Shown here one piece after another: positions 17,826 to 25,552 of a stretch of 64,000 nt of DNA. Each line of letters begins with the position of its first letter. The stretch's first letter is position 1. The stretch comes from Brevibacillus porteri. GTDB taxonomy: Bacteria > Bacillota > Bacilli > Brevibacillales > Brevibacillaceae. The notes beneath the pieces are model-generated. The model was not told the DNA's origin, did not search any database, and was given only the letters and a program-made list of their open reading frames with translations. The stretch lies in the NCBI RefSeq assembly GCF_003013475.1, contig NZ_PXZO01000002.1:186001-250000 (forward strand), given 5' to 3'. Both the position numbers and the translations under genes were made by a program.

Positions 17826-18062
17826 ATGAACGGAATGGATTGGGTAGAATTTATCCGAAAAACCGAAGATAAGATGTATCACCTCCATCGAGCGATAGAT
17901 GGAATCTGTAATGATCCCGACTATAAGGAATCCGTTACGACCTTGACGGAAGTGGTAAGAGATTATCAAGTACTTGTGGAAAAAGCCAAGGGTGAATTAC
18001 GCGGCATCGACTTCCATCGAGATCGAGAGCGCGCGCATCATTACGATCATGATCACCACTAG
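17826..18062 (+). CDS. Small hypothetical protein with His/Asp tail
   Basis: 78 residues: MNGMDWVEFIRKTEDKMYHL opens a helical hairpin-like body and the end is DRERAHHYDHDHH, a possible metal-binding tail. The start is the ATG at 17826, 6 bases after AAAGGAGG (17812-17819). The frame extending to 17805 would include that site. It is divergent from the symporter gene and followed by a hairpin at 18071. The family is unknown. Confidence 0.6.
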   Translation: MNGMDWVEFIRKTEDKMYHLHRAIDGICNDPDYKESVTTLTEVVRDYQVLVEKAKGELRGIDFHRDRERAHHYDHDHH

Positions 18063-18070
18063 CCTATATA

Positions 18071-18095
18071 GACTCCCAGTTAGGGAGTTCTTCTT
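18071..18095 (+). terminator. Terminator-like hairpin
   Basis: ACTCCC pairs with GGGAGT, followed by TTCTTCTT. Confidence 0.5.
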
Positions 18096-18150
18096 CGTTA
18101 GGTAATCACAGAATATTCATTTCACCTTGATCATTCTGTCAAAACAGACA

Positions 18151-18192
18151 GCAAGAACCTCACTCTACCCATATAGTGTGTGAGGTTCTTGA
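18151..18192 (-). terminator. Hairpin after the lipoprotein gene
   Basis: A perfect 12-bp stem CAAGAACCTCAC/GTGAGGTTCTTG (18152-18163 with 18180-18191), just after the lipoprotein stop. The T run is weak (CTGTCTGTTTTG). Confidence 0.5.
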
Positions 18193-18198
18193 AATAGG

Positions 18199-18645
18199 CT
18201 AGCCCTTCATTTTCTTTTCTATTTCTTTTAAGGATTTCTTCTTCTGGCACGCCGCTTTTACATCGGTTGGCCACGGTTCGTCACTTAGCCTTTGCAAATC
18301 TTTTATCAATCGCTTGTCAGTTGTCACATGAATATCGGCATCTGGAAAAGCCTCTTTTAATTTCTTTCCGACTTCTTTTTGAATCGATTCCAGCTTGAAC
18401 CGATTAAAATTCGTTACATGAATAGCTACGTCGAGCTCTTTGTCGATTTGCACAGCCACTATTTTGTCTATTCCCTTCACGCTCGCTGTAATCGATCTCG
18501 CGCGCTCTTCCCATTGATAATGTCTAACGGGAACAGGCATGCACAACGACTCCGTTTTTTGCTTCGTTTCTGTACCAGATTGCTTCGTACACCCCGTTAC
18601 AATCAAAGCAAAAGCCAGCGTCAGCACCACGAAAGTTGCCCGCAC
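18199..18645 (-). CDS. YhcN/YlaJ-type sporulation lipoprotein
   Basis: 148 residues. The signal peptide ends in the lipobox LIVTGC, so the mature protein is lipid-anchored. The body resembles the YhcN/YlaJ family of spore lipoproteins: ARSITASVKGIDKIVAVQID, AIHVTNFNRFKLESIQKEVG, then KKLKEAFPDADIHVTTDKRL, a BON-like alternating pattern. I choose the GTG at 18645 because AGGAGG lies 8 bases before it. The longer frame to 18891 passes through a terminator-like hairpin and has no ribosome site. In Bacillus such genes are made in the forespore. Confidence 0.75.
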   Translation of the reverse strand: MRATFVVLTLAFALIVTGCTKQSGTETKQKTESLCMPVPVRHYQWEERARSITASVKGIDKIVAVQIDKELDVAIHVTNFNRFKLESIQKEVGKKLKEAFPDADIHVTTDKRLIKDLQRLSDEPWPTDVKAACQKKKSLKEIEKKMKG

Positions 18646-18707
18646 ACAAAACACCTCCTGACCAAAATCACCTGTTACTAGCTTGACCTGGAACGGAGGA
18701 AGTATGT

Positions 18708-18750
18708 AAAAAAAAAAGCGGTGACTCCTCTGCATAATTTGAGTCACCGC
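18708..18750 (-). terminator. Strong terminator upstream of the lipoprotein gene
   Basis: A 10-bp perfect stem GCGGTGACTC/GAGTCACCGC, followed by ten T on the minus strand. It isolates the lipoprotein gene from anything read from upstream. Confidence 0.8.
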
Positions 18751-18839
18751 GGACCCCAAGAACATTGCAAGTCCTATGTACAAGGATATAAAAAATTGCA
18801 TCGAAACGCGATAGGAGATAGCTGGATATAACATGGAAC

Positions 18840-18906
18840 AAAAAAATCCCAACCAACAAAAAGTGGTTGGGGCGTACGGGGTAGTACGCATATGTTATAC
18901 GTGAAT
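18840..18906 (-). ncRNA. Candidate small RNA
   Basis: Between a promoter (18913-18941) and a strong terminator (stem 18848-18855 with 18864-18871, then seven T) lies room for a transcript of about 67 bases. It contains a second hairpin, GCGTAC-TACCCC-GTACGC. No ribosome site or convincing reading frame is present. It could also be a leader that ends before the next gene. Confidence 0.4.
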
Positions 18907-18912
18907 GATATA

Positions 18913-18941
18913 AGCATATAGGACTTCGCTTCAATTGACAA
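18913..18941 (-). promoter_or_regulatory. Sigma-A-type promoter for the candidate small RNA
   Basis: TTGTCA (18936-18941) and TATGCT (18913-18918) with a 17-base spacer on the minus strand. The stretch from 18942 to 19255 shows no further gene. Confidence 0.5.
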
Positions 18942-19255
18942 CGAACAATAATAGGTACATTTACCTAGCGATGGAACAAAAAAATTGCGCCGACTTTGAC
19001 TGCATCATTTAGTCGAACGCGTTGAATAGAATCCCCAAGGTTGGATTATACTAGCTAGCTTGGATTACTTTTCTATTATCTTGAAAACTCATCGTTCACG
19101 CTATGCGAAAATAATGGTAACAGGTGAAAATCTTTCCTATAAAGCTTGATCCACTATAGAAACCCTCCGCTGAAATGTGAATCGTTACAAAAAAGCCAGC
19201 CAGAAGTTTCTAATCGTGTTATGATATCCCTGTAAAATCTTGAGGAGTTGAGATC

Positions 19256-19930
19256 ATGAATAGAGAGCAATGGACAGCGGTTGATCACTATTTTACAGAT
19301 AAATTACTGGAAGCCGATTCCGTTCTAGACACAGTTCTTCAAGAGAACGCAGCTGCAGGCCTTCCAGCTATTGATGTAGCACCCAATCAGGGTAAATTCC
19401 TTCATCTGTTAGCACGAATTCAAGGCGCTCGCTCGATCTTGGAAATTGGCACTCTTGGTGGATACAGTACCATCTGGCTAGCCCGGGCACTCCCTGCTGA
19501 CGGGCGTCTCATTACTCTCGAATATGATCCGAAGCATGCAGAAGTTGCACAATTGAACATTACACGCGCAGGACTCGATCAAATCGTAGAAGTGAAAGTC
19601 GGACTTGCCCTTGATTCCCTCATCCAACTTCACAAAGAAAATCAGGGTCCTTTTGATATGATTTTTATAGATGCAGATAAAAAAGGAAATCCCGACTATT
19701 TCCAATGGGCATTGAAGCTCTCTCGCAAAGGTACTGTGATTATCACGGATAATGTTGTACGAAGTGGTCAAGTCGTGGACGAAACAAGCACGGATCCTAA
19801 TATTGTCGGTGTACGTCAATTCACCGATATGGTAGCGGAAGAGCAACGTGTCAGTGGAACCGTTGTACAGACAGTTGGCAGCAAGGGCTATGATGGCTTT
19901 GCGATCATGCTTGTCACCGGAGAGAACTAG
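19256..19930 (+). CDS. SAM-dependent O-methyltransferase (class I, metal-dependent)
   Basis: 224 residues of the caffeoyl-CoA/catechol O-methyltransferase-like family (Methyltransf_3). SAM motif I is ILEIGTLGGYSTIWLARALP. The acidic residue after the second strand is in LITLEYDPKHAEVAQLNI. The metal-binding segment FIDADKKGNPDYFQWAL is followed by TDNVVRSGQVVD, giving the Asp/Asp/Asn set. It probably methylates a catechol-like hydroxyl. The substrate is unknown. GAGGAG precedes the ATG at 19256. It is followed by a tiny membrane-protein gene on the same strand. Confidence 0.88.
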   Translation: MNREQWTAVDHYFTDKLLEADSVLDTVLQENAAAGLPAIDVAPNQGKFLHLLARIQGARSILEIGTLGGYSTIWLARALPADGRLITLEYDPKHAEVAQLNITRAGLDQIVEVKVGLALDSLIQLHKENQGPFDMIFIDADKKGNPDYFQWALKLSRKGTVIITDNVVRSGQVVDETSTDPNIVGVRQFTDMVAEEQRVSGTVVQTVGSKGYDGFAIMLVTGEN

Positions 19931-19975
19931 TCTTTTTCACTTTCAAAGGTTGTAACGAGTAGGAGTGTGTACATC

Positions 19976-20077
19976 TTGTTTAGGCTTGGTTTACCTAGCT
20001 TTATGCTCATCGCTAATGTCATTTTGGTTCTCGCGGTACTTTCGTTGATTATCAAAGTGTTGGTGAAGAGAGAATAG
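19976..20077 (+). CDS. 33-residue membrane peptide
   Basis: A TTG start at 19976, 10 bases after AGGAG, opens a frame of 33 residues with one membrane helix (PSFMLIANVILVLAVLSLII) and a basic tail KVLVKRE. Positive residues after the helix suggest a defined orientation, with the C-terminus inside. It lies between the methyltransferase and a GNAT gene in the same direction and may be translated from their transcript. Function unknown. Confidence 0.5.
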   Translation: MFRLGLPSFMLIANVILVLAVLSLIIKVLVKRE

Positions 20078-20103
20078 CTGATGTTTTTTGGAGGTGCTTT
20101 TCC

Positions 20104-20595
20104 TTGGAGCCATTGCGTGCTCAGTCCCTTGCTTTACGTGAAGTAACAGAGGCAGATCTTCCTATATTTTACAGGCAGCAATTCGACAAATCTGCTCATG
20201 AGATGGCGGCCTTTACTGTCAAGGACCCTGAAGATAGAGACGGATTCACCGATCATTGGACAAGGATTTTGAACAATGATTCGATTGTGAAAAAAGCCAT
20301 TGTCTTGAATGGGCAGATTGTCGGTCATGTTTTGTGCTTTGAACTGTTTGGCTTGCCTACGATTGGATACTGGATTGACAAAAGCTTTTGGGGTAAAGGA
20401 ATCGCGACAAATGCACTTACCCTCTTTTTAGAGGAACTCCGAACACGTCCTGTATATGCGCGTGTCGCTCATGACAACATTGCATCCATACGTGTGTTAG
20501 AAAAAAACGGTTTTCAGCCTATTGGTGTCGATCGGGCATTTTCGGAGGCACGAAGTGAAGAAGTGGAAGAACTCATTTTGATCAAACACACATGA
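20104..20595 (+). CDS. GNAT family N-acetyltransferase
   Basis: 163 residues of the RimJ/RimL-like GNAT group. SLALREVTEADLPIFYRQQF is the usual N-terminal strand-helix. The acetyl-CoA loop region is GYWIDKSFWGKGIATNALTL, and motif B is YARVAHDNIASIRVLEKNGF. It starts with TTG at 20104, 8 bases after GGAGGT. A terminator follows directly, separating it from a second GNAT gene. The substrate is unknown. Ribosomal protein N-termini or small amines are typical for the group. Confidence 0.85.
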   Translation: MEPLRAQSLALREVTEADLPIFYRQQFDKSAHEMAAFTVKDPEDRDGFTDHWTRILNNDSIVKKAIVLNGQIVGHVLCFELFGLPTIGYWIDKSFWGKGIATNALTLFLEELRTRPVYARVAHDNIASIRVLEKNGFQPIGVDRAFSEARSEEVEELILIKHT

Positions 20596-20599
20596 GGTC

Positions 20600-20632
20600 A
20601 GAAGCGCTTCCGTGAGCGCTTCTCCTTTTTTT
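20600..20632 (+). terminator. Terminator between two GNAT genes
   Basis: AGAAGCGCT pairs with AGCGCTTCT, followed by seven T. Confidence 0.85.
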
Positions 20633-20671
20633 ATGCAGCGCTCATTTTCTAAATGGAAAGGGACATCCTAC

Positions 20672-21220
20672 ATGCAAGCATCGATATCTGCCATGCACTT
20701 AGAAACAGAACGCCTCATCATCCGTCCTTACGCAGAAGATGATTTGATGGAATCTTTTGAACTCATGCAAAACCCGGAGTTGTTTACCTACCTGCCCATG
20801 GACGTAATGCCTCTGGAAAACTACAAGCGCTTATTTCGCTGGCTACGAAGCAGTTATGAAACCCCTTTTGACAAGCCTTTTAAATATTCTGTGGCCATAC
20901 GCGAAAAGGCTACTGGCAGGTTCATTGGCTGGTGTGGTGTTGGCGTTCTCGATTTTCTGGCTCCGGAAAAAGAGCTCTATTATTTAATCGGACGGGATTA
21001 TTGGGGGAACGGCTATGCTTTTGAAGCTGCCTCCGCTCTTACTACGTACGCATTTGATGTAATCGGATTGGAACGATTGTACGCAAAAGCACACCCAGAC
21101 AATGAAGCATCGCTACACATCATTGAGAAACTCGGCTTCTCTTTTGAACGCGTCTTAGATGGCCTGACTGGGGATGATGAGGAGTGCAATGGTGAGTGGT
21201 TGTATGTTTTGATGAAATAA
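20672..21220 (+). CDS. GNAT family N-acetyltransferase (RimJ/RimL-like)
   Basis: 182 residues. HLETERLIIRPYAEDDLMES is the classic opening of RimJ/RimL-type enzymes. The acetyl-CoA loop is around YLIGRDYWGNGYAFEAASAL, and motif B is LYAKAHPDNEASLHIIEKLG. I choose the ATG at 20672 (AAAGGGA upstream). The earlier in-frame start at 20612 lies inside the preceding terminator. It is not a duplicate of the adjacent GNAT gene: the two share only family motifs. Confidence 0.85.
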   Translation: MQASISAMHLETERLIIRPYAEDDLMESFELMQNPELFTYLPMDVMPLENYKRLFRWLRSSYETPFDKPFKYSVAIREKATGRFIGWCGVGVLDFLAPEKELYYLIGRDYWGNGYAFEAASALTTYAFDVIGLERLYAKAHPDNEASLHIIEKLGFSFERVLDGLTGDDEECNGEWLYVLMK

Positions 21221-21341
21221 ACAAGAGAGCATACAAAAAGGGGCCTGCTGTATGGCAGCCCCTTCACTCCCCTACCCAAACGTTCCGCCATTCTTTCGAA
21301 AGCATTCGTCAAAATCTTCCTACATGTGTTATAATAAAAGT

Positions 21342-21438
21342 ACAGTATTCTCTTCTTACCGAATTTTTGAATAACCAACACAATTGAATGCGGTAGTTCT
21401 TAAGATGATCTCCTGAATCAACGAGGATCATCTTTTTT
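21342..21438 (+). ncRNA. Candidate short transcript or attenuator ahead of the YkgJ-like gene
   Basis: An extended -10 (TGTTATAAT, ending 21335) would start a transcript of about 97 bases that ends at a strong terminator (21402-21438). No reading frame with a ribosome site fits inside. It could be a small RNA or an attenuated leader of the gene at 21482. Confidence 0.3.
21402..21438 (+). terminator. Terminator upstream of the YkgJ-like gene
   Basis: AAGATGATC pairs with GATCATCTT, followed by a T run. Confidence 0.75.
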
Positions 21439-21481
21439 GTTCTTTCTAGCAAACATCACATGACGAAAGGTTGTAGATGAT

Positions 21482-21826
21482 ATGGATGCATTGCCTTGCC
21501 AAGGCTGTAAAGGATTGTGCTGTGGTCCAGTTCCCATAACAGAGAACGAGTATAAAATGATACACAAGAAGTTGAAAGCGCTTCCAAAAAAGCTACGTGA
21601 CGATCTGAAAAATCAACCGAGAAAGTTTGGAACTTGTATCTTCTACGACATGCAAAAAGATCAGTGTGGCATCCATAGCGTTCGACCGGAAGTGTGTCGC
21701 GCTTTTGGGTATTACAAAGAGCTTGTCTGTTTTCGCAAACCGGAATTGGCTACGAAGGAGGCACTGACCTTTAGGGAGAAACAGATTGGGTTTTTGAGTA
21801 TTGATTTTACTTGGCAGCATTTTTAA
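21482..21826 (+). CDS. YkgJ-type cysteine-cluster protein
   Basis: 114 residues with the YkgJ/UPF0153 cysteine pattern: CQGCKGLCCG at the N-terminus, then GTCIFYDMQKDQCGIHSVRP and EVCRAFG. These cysteines are proposed to bind zinc or an iron-sulfur cluster. No reaction is established. The start is ATG at 21482, with AAAGG upstream. It is a single gene preceded by a terminator. Confidence 0.85.
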   Translation: MDALPCQGCKGLCCGPVPITENEYKMIHKKLKALPKKLRDDLKNQPRKFGTCIFYDMQKDQCGIHSVRPEVCRAFGYYKELVCFRKPELATKEALTFREKQIGFLSIDFTWQHF

Positions 21827-21972
21827 AGAAACGGAACTCGGAGATATACGATTTTGCTTTCAGAATTTCAGAATGAAGCAAATCATGGATCTCAACTGAA
21901 TAATAATGTTATAGGAAGGCAGCATCACTTCATTTCATCCGCCAAGGGTAGTGCATGAGAAGGAGGCTCATT

Positions 21973-22659
21973 ATGCTGAGGCAGAGTACAAATGCAGGTA
22001 GAAGGTCAGCAGTAATGACTGGGGTGTTATTAATAGTCGGGTTGGTTACAGGTATATGTAGTGTTGTTCCTGTTATAGATGGAGCAAACTACCTTGTCGA
22101 AGCTTCTACAAATGAAAATCAGGTACGAATAGGTGCGTTTTTCCAGTTGTTAATGGTCGTTGCCTATGTTGGTATACCTATTTGGTTGTATCCGATTTTA
22201 AGTAAGCATCATAAAGGTTTAGCTCTTGGCTCTGTTGCTTTTGGGATCATTGCGGGTGTGTTCATTATTATTGGTGTAATCACTCTTCTGTTGCTATTGA
22301 CAGTAAGTCACGAATTTGCAAAACTTGGAACTTTGCATGTATCGTATTTTCAGATCCTGGGTGGATTGTTACGGGAAGGACGTGATTTGGTTAACCATGT
22401 GGCAACGACACTGGCATTTGTTCTAGCTATGTTCTTGTTTACCTGCGTATTTTACCAAACAAAATTAGTTCCACGGTGGTTGTCAGTCTGGGGTCTTATT
22501 GGGTCTACATTGTCCATATCGGCAAGCTTATTCTTTATGGTTCGCTTCATCGGTCTGGATGCAACCTACATGACGTTGAACATTCCAATAGCCTTTCAAC
22601 AATTGGTTTTGGCTATATGGTTAATCATGAAAGGATTCAACTCAACGAAACAGGATTGA
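21973..22659 (+). CDS. DUF4386 family membrane protein
   Basis: 228 residues with six hydrophobic helices (for example AVMTGVLLIVGLVTGICSVV, GIIAGVFIIIGVITLLLLLT, HVATTLAFVLAMFLFTCVFY). The order and the segment LVPRWLSVWGLIGS match DUF4386 proteins, integral membrane proteins of unknown function common in Bacillales. AAGGAGG precedes the ATG at 21973. It is followed by a strong terminator at 22661. No neighbour suggests a role. Confidence 0.75.
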   Translation: MLRQSTNAGRRSAVMTGVLLIVGLVTGICSVVPVIDGANYLVEASTNENQVRIGAFFQLLMVVAYVGIPIWLYPILSKHHKGLALGSVAFGIIAGVFIIIGVITLLLLLTVSHEFAKLGTLHVSYFQILGGLLREGRDLVNHVATTLAFVLAMFLFTCVFYQTKLVPRWLSVWGLIGSTLSISASLFFMVRFIGLDATYMTLNIPIAFQQLVLAIWLIMKGFNSTKQD

Positions 22660-22660
22660 G

Positions 22661-22703
22661 AAAGGGATGTCTCCTGACTTTTCACTGGAGACATCCCTTT
22701 TCT
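22661..22703 (+). terminator. Terminator shared by convergent genes
   Basis: A 14-bp perfect stem AAAGGGATGTCTCC/GGAGACATCCCTTT, with T on both sides. It ends the DUF4386 gene on the plus strand and the ten-gene operon on the minus strand. Confidence 0.85.
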
Positions 22704-22726
22704 GTTACGCGCATTCACGCATCCCT

Positions 22727-22984
22727 TTACTCCACACTTACCAAAACGCGCTCCAATGCATCCAGCGCCTGTTCCGCGTCTGCACCATCCGCAGTCAAGA
22801 CGACCGACTGTCCTTTTGAAACAGCAAGGGACATGACGCCGATAATACTCTTGGCATTCACCTTCTTCTCATCCTTGTTCAATCCGATTTCACTGGAAAA
22901 GGAAGCTGCCACTTTCACAAACAAAGTAGCCGGACGCGCGTGTAATCCCTGTGCCAACCCGACGATGACCTGTCTCTCTCTCAT
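22727..22984 (-). CDS. HPr-family phosphocarrier protein, operon-specific paralogue
   Basis: 85 residues with a complete HPr layout. His15 lies in GLHARPAT, the site phosphorylated by Enzyme I, and Ser46 lies in AKSIIGVMSLAVSKG, the site used by HPr kinase in Firmicutes. The start is the ATG at 22984 (GGAG 8 bases upstream), which gives exactly this numbering. It is the last gene of a ten-gene operon with a PRD/EIIB regulator and no ptsI, so it looks like a dedicated phosphocarrier rather than the housekeeping ptsH. With both sites it is not Crh, which lacks His15. Confidence 0.88.
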   Translation of the reverse strand: MRERQVIVGLAQGLHARPATLFVKVAASFSSEIGLNKDEKKVNAKSIIGVMSLAVSKGQSVVLTADGADAEQALDALERVLVSVE

Positions 22985-23017
22985 CTGATTCACTCCTACC
23001 CCTTTCTCGTAAAATTG

Positions 23018-23740
23018 CTACAGTCCTTCTATAGCAGTCAGCAGTTCTTCTACCTGATCCAAACGAGTCAATCCCGTTTCCTTGTCGACGATCGATGTAT
23101 AAATGTGCGGAATGACCTGCTTTGCTCCTGCGGCAAGGCATACCTCCACAATCGGACGAATCGAAGCTGCATCGATCCCGCCAGTCGGCTCAAAAACGGG
23201 AATCCCGTAACGTACGGCTGCTTCTGCCATCGCCTTGATTTCATTGAGCCTCTCCAGCCCGTCAACTGGATAAAATTTGACCGAGTGTACGCCAATCTCC
23301 GCCAACATCGCAGCGGCTGCATCGCAAGAGAGCCATTCAGACACTTTGTTGCTCATTGGTCCCGTTGTGACTTGAACCTTTCCTGGTTGTCCGCCGGGGG
23401 CAATCAGTGCATTCACGATGGTATGCGAGTTGCCAACTGCCTGTAGCCCCCCGAGCGTATAGCCTGCTGCCGGAAATACTTGATTCACATGATCTGGTTG
23501 CGTCTGCACCGCGACTTCAGCGACCTTTTTCCATTGAGTAGGATCACCTGCACCCAGCCCTACAGACACTGGTACACCTGCTTGCTGATATTGTTCAACA
23601 GCGGTTATTGCTGCTTCTACGGAAGCGAATCCTTTGACTAAGATTCCGATAAGAGCGCGGCCATCAGTCACGGAACATATTTGTTTTGCGTTTTCTACAT
23701 CCCTTGCCAAAACGTTTAAACGAATTTTCGGTGTGCCCAC
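23018..23740 (-). CDS. KDPG-type aldolase (DgaF/DagF-like)
   Basis: 240 residues of the family of 2-dehydro-3-deoxy-phosphogluconate-like aldolases found in D-glucosaminate-type operons, which split a 2-keto-3-deoxy-6-phospho sugar acid to pyruvate and glyceraldehyde-3-phosphate. Seen are RALIGILVKGFASVEAAITA, GAGDPTQWKKVAEVA, VKFYPVDGLERLNEIKA with a Lys suited to a Schiff base, and EPTGGIDAASIRPIVEVCLA. The start is GTG at 23740 (AAGGAG upstream). It follows the ammonia-lyase gene by 5 bases and would use its product. Confidence 0.8.
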   Translation of the reverse strand: MGTPKIRLNVLARDVENAKQICSVTDGRALIGILVKGFASVEAAITAVEQYQQAGVPVSVGLGAGDPTQWKKVAEVAVQTQPDHVNQVFPAAGYTLGGLQAVGNSHTIVNALIAPGGQPGKVQVTTGPMSNKVSEWLSCDAAAAMLAEIGVHSVKFYPVDGLERLNEIKAMAEAAVRYGIPVFEPTGGIDAASIRPIVEVCLAAGAKQVIPHIYTSIVDKETGLTRLDQVEELLTAIEGL

Positions 23741-23745
23741 TTTTG

Positions 23746-24861
23746 TTATTCTCCTTCTCTCTGTTTTAGCAGTAGTTCCTTCATTCGCGCTGCGATGATG
23801 TGCTCTTGCCCCTGGTGAAACGGTCGTGGATCAAAGGCAATCATACCCGTATTCACATAATGGTTGCGGGTAAAAATAGCTGGATTTCCTTGCTCCAGTT
23901 GGCGTGTAAGCTCCGGAGCAGTCATTCCCGTCACTCGTTCGTCAAGCTGAACTTGCACACGATAGATCGCCCGGCCTGCCTCATCCTGTGCGATCACTGC
24001 TTTCACACCAGGCAAGCTGTTCAGTTCCCCTGCCAGCCACTCCACTCGTCTACGCTGCTCGGGAACATTTTGCTTTTCGGGGTCGTACTGTCCAATCGCT
24101 GCAAGTAAACCCGCAATGGCTTCCTTTCCTACCTTCATGGCACGACCGACGCCTTTATATTGCGCGCGACATGCAGCCACCAGATCGGCACGACCTGTGA
24201 TAAACCCAGACGTTGGCCCGCCGATTGCTTTTCCGCCACTGTAGATGACTAGATCGGCACCCATCGCTACATAGCGCCGCAGATCCTCCTCCGCCGCTGC
24301 GTCTACGATTACCGGAAGTCCAAACTCCCGACCGAGTTGAAGCATCGTGTCGAGCGACTGCATCCCTTTTTGAATCGCATGATGAGATTTGACATAGAGC
24401 AGCGCTGCGGTCTGATCATCAATGGCTTCTCGCAAATGGTCTTCTTCTACGTGATTGGCATGCCCGACCTCTACGACTTTCCCACCGCCCAGTGCAATCA
24501 TCTGTTGAATGGAAGCACCGAAGTGCACCGCGTGTCCTTTTTGGATGATGATCTTGTTATTCAACCCGTCGGAAAGAGGAAGCCGTTCGATCAAACTCAG
24601 ATGGCAACCGGCTATGACTGCCGCTACACTAATGGCAATGCCTGCAGCTGCTCCCGAGGTAGGACAACCGTCTTCTGCTCCGGTCGCCTCTGCGATATGA
24701 CGACCTGCCACAATCATCAGCTCGCTAATTTCTACATAATCCATGGCCGCTTCTCCCATGGCCTGTGCGATAGAAGGATGGACGGCACTTGCACCCAGTG
24801 CCGTCATCTTACCGCTTGCGTTAATGACTTGCTTCAACCCTAGCTGCTGATAGATTCCCAT
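23746..24861 (-). CDS. DgaE-like PLP-dependent ammonia lyase (SelA fold)
   Basis: 371 residues of the SelA-like PLP enzyme family that includes D-glucosaminate-6-phosphate ammonia lyase (DgaE). The opening LKQVINASGKMTALGASAVH, the cofactor-phosphate region DGCPTSGAAAGIAISVAAVI, VDAAAEEDLRRYVAMGADLV and the PLP lysine in IYSGGKAIGGPTSGFITGR are all visible. It should remove ammonia and water from a 2-amino-2-deoxy sugar acid phosphate, giving a 2-keto-3-deoxy acid for the aldolase next door. ATG at 24861 follows GAAGGATGG. Confidence 0.82.
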   Translation of the reverse strand: MGIYQQLGLKQVINASGKMTALGASAVHPSIAQAMGEAAMDYVEISELMIVAGRHIAEATGAEDGCPTSGAAAGIAISVAAVIAGCHLSLIERLPLSDGLNNKIIIQKGHAVHFGASIQQMIALGGGKVVEVGHANHVEEDHLREAIDDQTAALLYVKSHHAIQKGMQSLDTMLQLGREFGLPVIVDAAAEEDLRRYVAMGADLVIYSGGKAIGGPTSGFITGRADLVAACRAQYKGVGRAMKVGKEAIAGLLAAIGQYDPEKQNVPEQRRRVEWLAGELNSLPGVKAVIAQDEAGRAIYRVQVQLDERVTGMTAPELTRQLEQGNPAIFTRNHYVNTGMIAFDPRPFHQGQEHIIAARMKELLLKQREGE

Positions 24862-24901
24862 GGTTTGCCCATCCTTCCTGTGAAAACTCTTCGCTCTTCC
24901 G

Positions 24902-25552
24902 TCATTGTGTCGGGATCGGGAAAATGGCTCCGAGGATCATGGCTCCGATAATCGCACCACCCGCAATCGGTTTGTTGTAATAGTAAAAAATCGCTGCACC
25001 TGCTGTTGCGCCGAGTCCAACTGGAATCGAAGCCATAATCGCCGAAATGACAATCAATGGACCTAAGTAACGACCTGCTGCATTTCCGGCTCCCATCATG
25101 ACATCCGCACCAAAAGTGGAGTTCGATGCGTTGATCGTGTACTTCCGAATCAAAATAATCACGGTACCAATGATGAAGCCCAAGAGTGCACCTGTTGCCA
25201 GCGCCAAAGGAAAAGAAGTCAACGGAGCTGTAAAGCCTGCTCCCAACATCAACGCTGGAACGCCAATCCCGATACCTGTTTGCAACGAGCCGCCAATATC
25301 GAGAATTCCAACCAGCGGTCCCTCCAAAACGCGGGCGAACAAAAAGCTCGCACCAAACGCAGCAGCCGCACCGTATCCGCCACCCTTGATCCCTGCCTCC
25401 AGCATCGCAACGATGGCGATATCGTTAAAGGCCCCGACATGATACACATAGTAAAGATGAGTACCAGCAAAGATTCCTGAAGACAAGCACGCCACAAAGA
25501 GGGGAAATGCCCATTCTGAATACCAAAACCCTTTTGCCTGCAATTCACCCAT
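24902..25552 (-). CDS. DUF4310 family membrane protein
   Basis: 216 residues, very Gly/Ala-rich, with about six membrane helices (FPLFVACLSSGIFAGTHLYY, FPLALATGALLGFIIGTVII, LGATAGAAIFYYY). It matches the DUF4310 family (EF_0832/AHA_3913 type), seen only in operons like this one. With DUF4311 it probably forms the membrane channel of a transporter. ATG at 25552 overlaps the TAA of the DUF4311 gene (TAATG), so translation is coupled. Function is inferred from context. Confidence 0.75.
   Translation of the reverse strand: MGELQAKGFWYSEWAFPLFVACLSSGIFAGTHLYYVYHVGAFNDIAIVAMLEAGIKGGGYGAAAAFGASFLFARVLEGPLVGILDIGGSLQTGIGIGVPALMLGAGFTAPLTSFPLALATGALLGFIIGTVIILIRKYTINASNSTFGADVMMGAGNAAGRYLGPLIVISAIMASIPVGLGATAGAAIFYYYNKPIAGGAIIGAMILGAIFPIPTQ

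Noticed and set aside
18646-18891. A 230-residue version of the lipoprotein starting at 18891
   Set aside because: The extension crosses a strong terminator and the candidate small RNA, has no ribosome site, and would bury the signal peptide and lipobox in the middle.
20104-21220. The two GNAT genes as edeine-type self-resistance acetyltransferases
   Set aside because: They are 20 kb from the cluster, face the other way and look like ordinary RimJ/RimL-type enzymes. Resistance genes for such clusters are expected inside the cluster, beyond the right edge.
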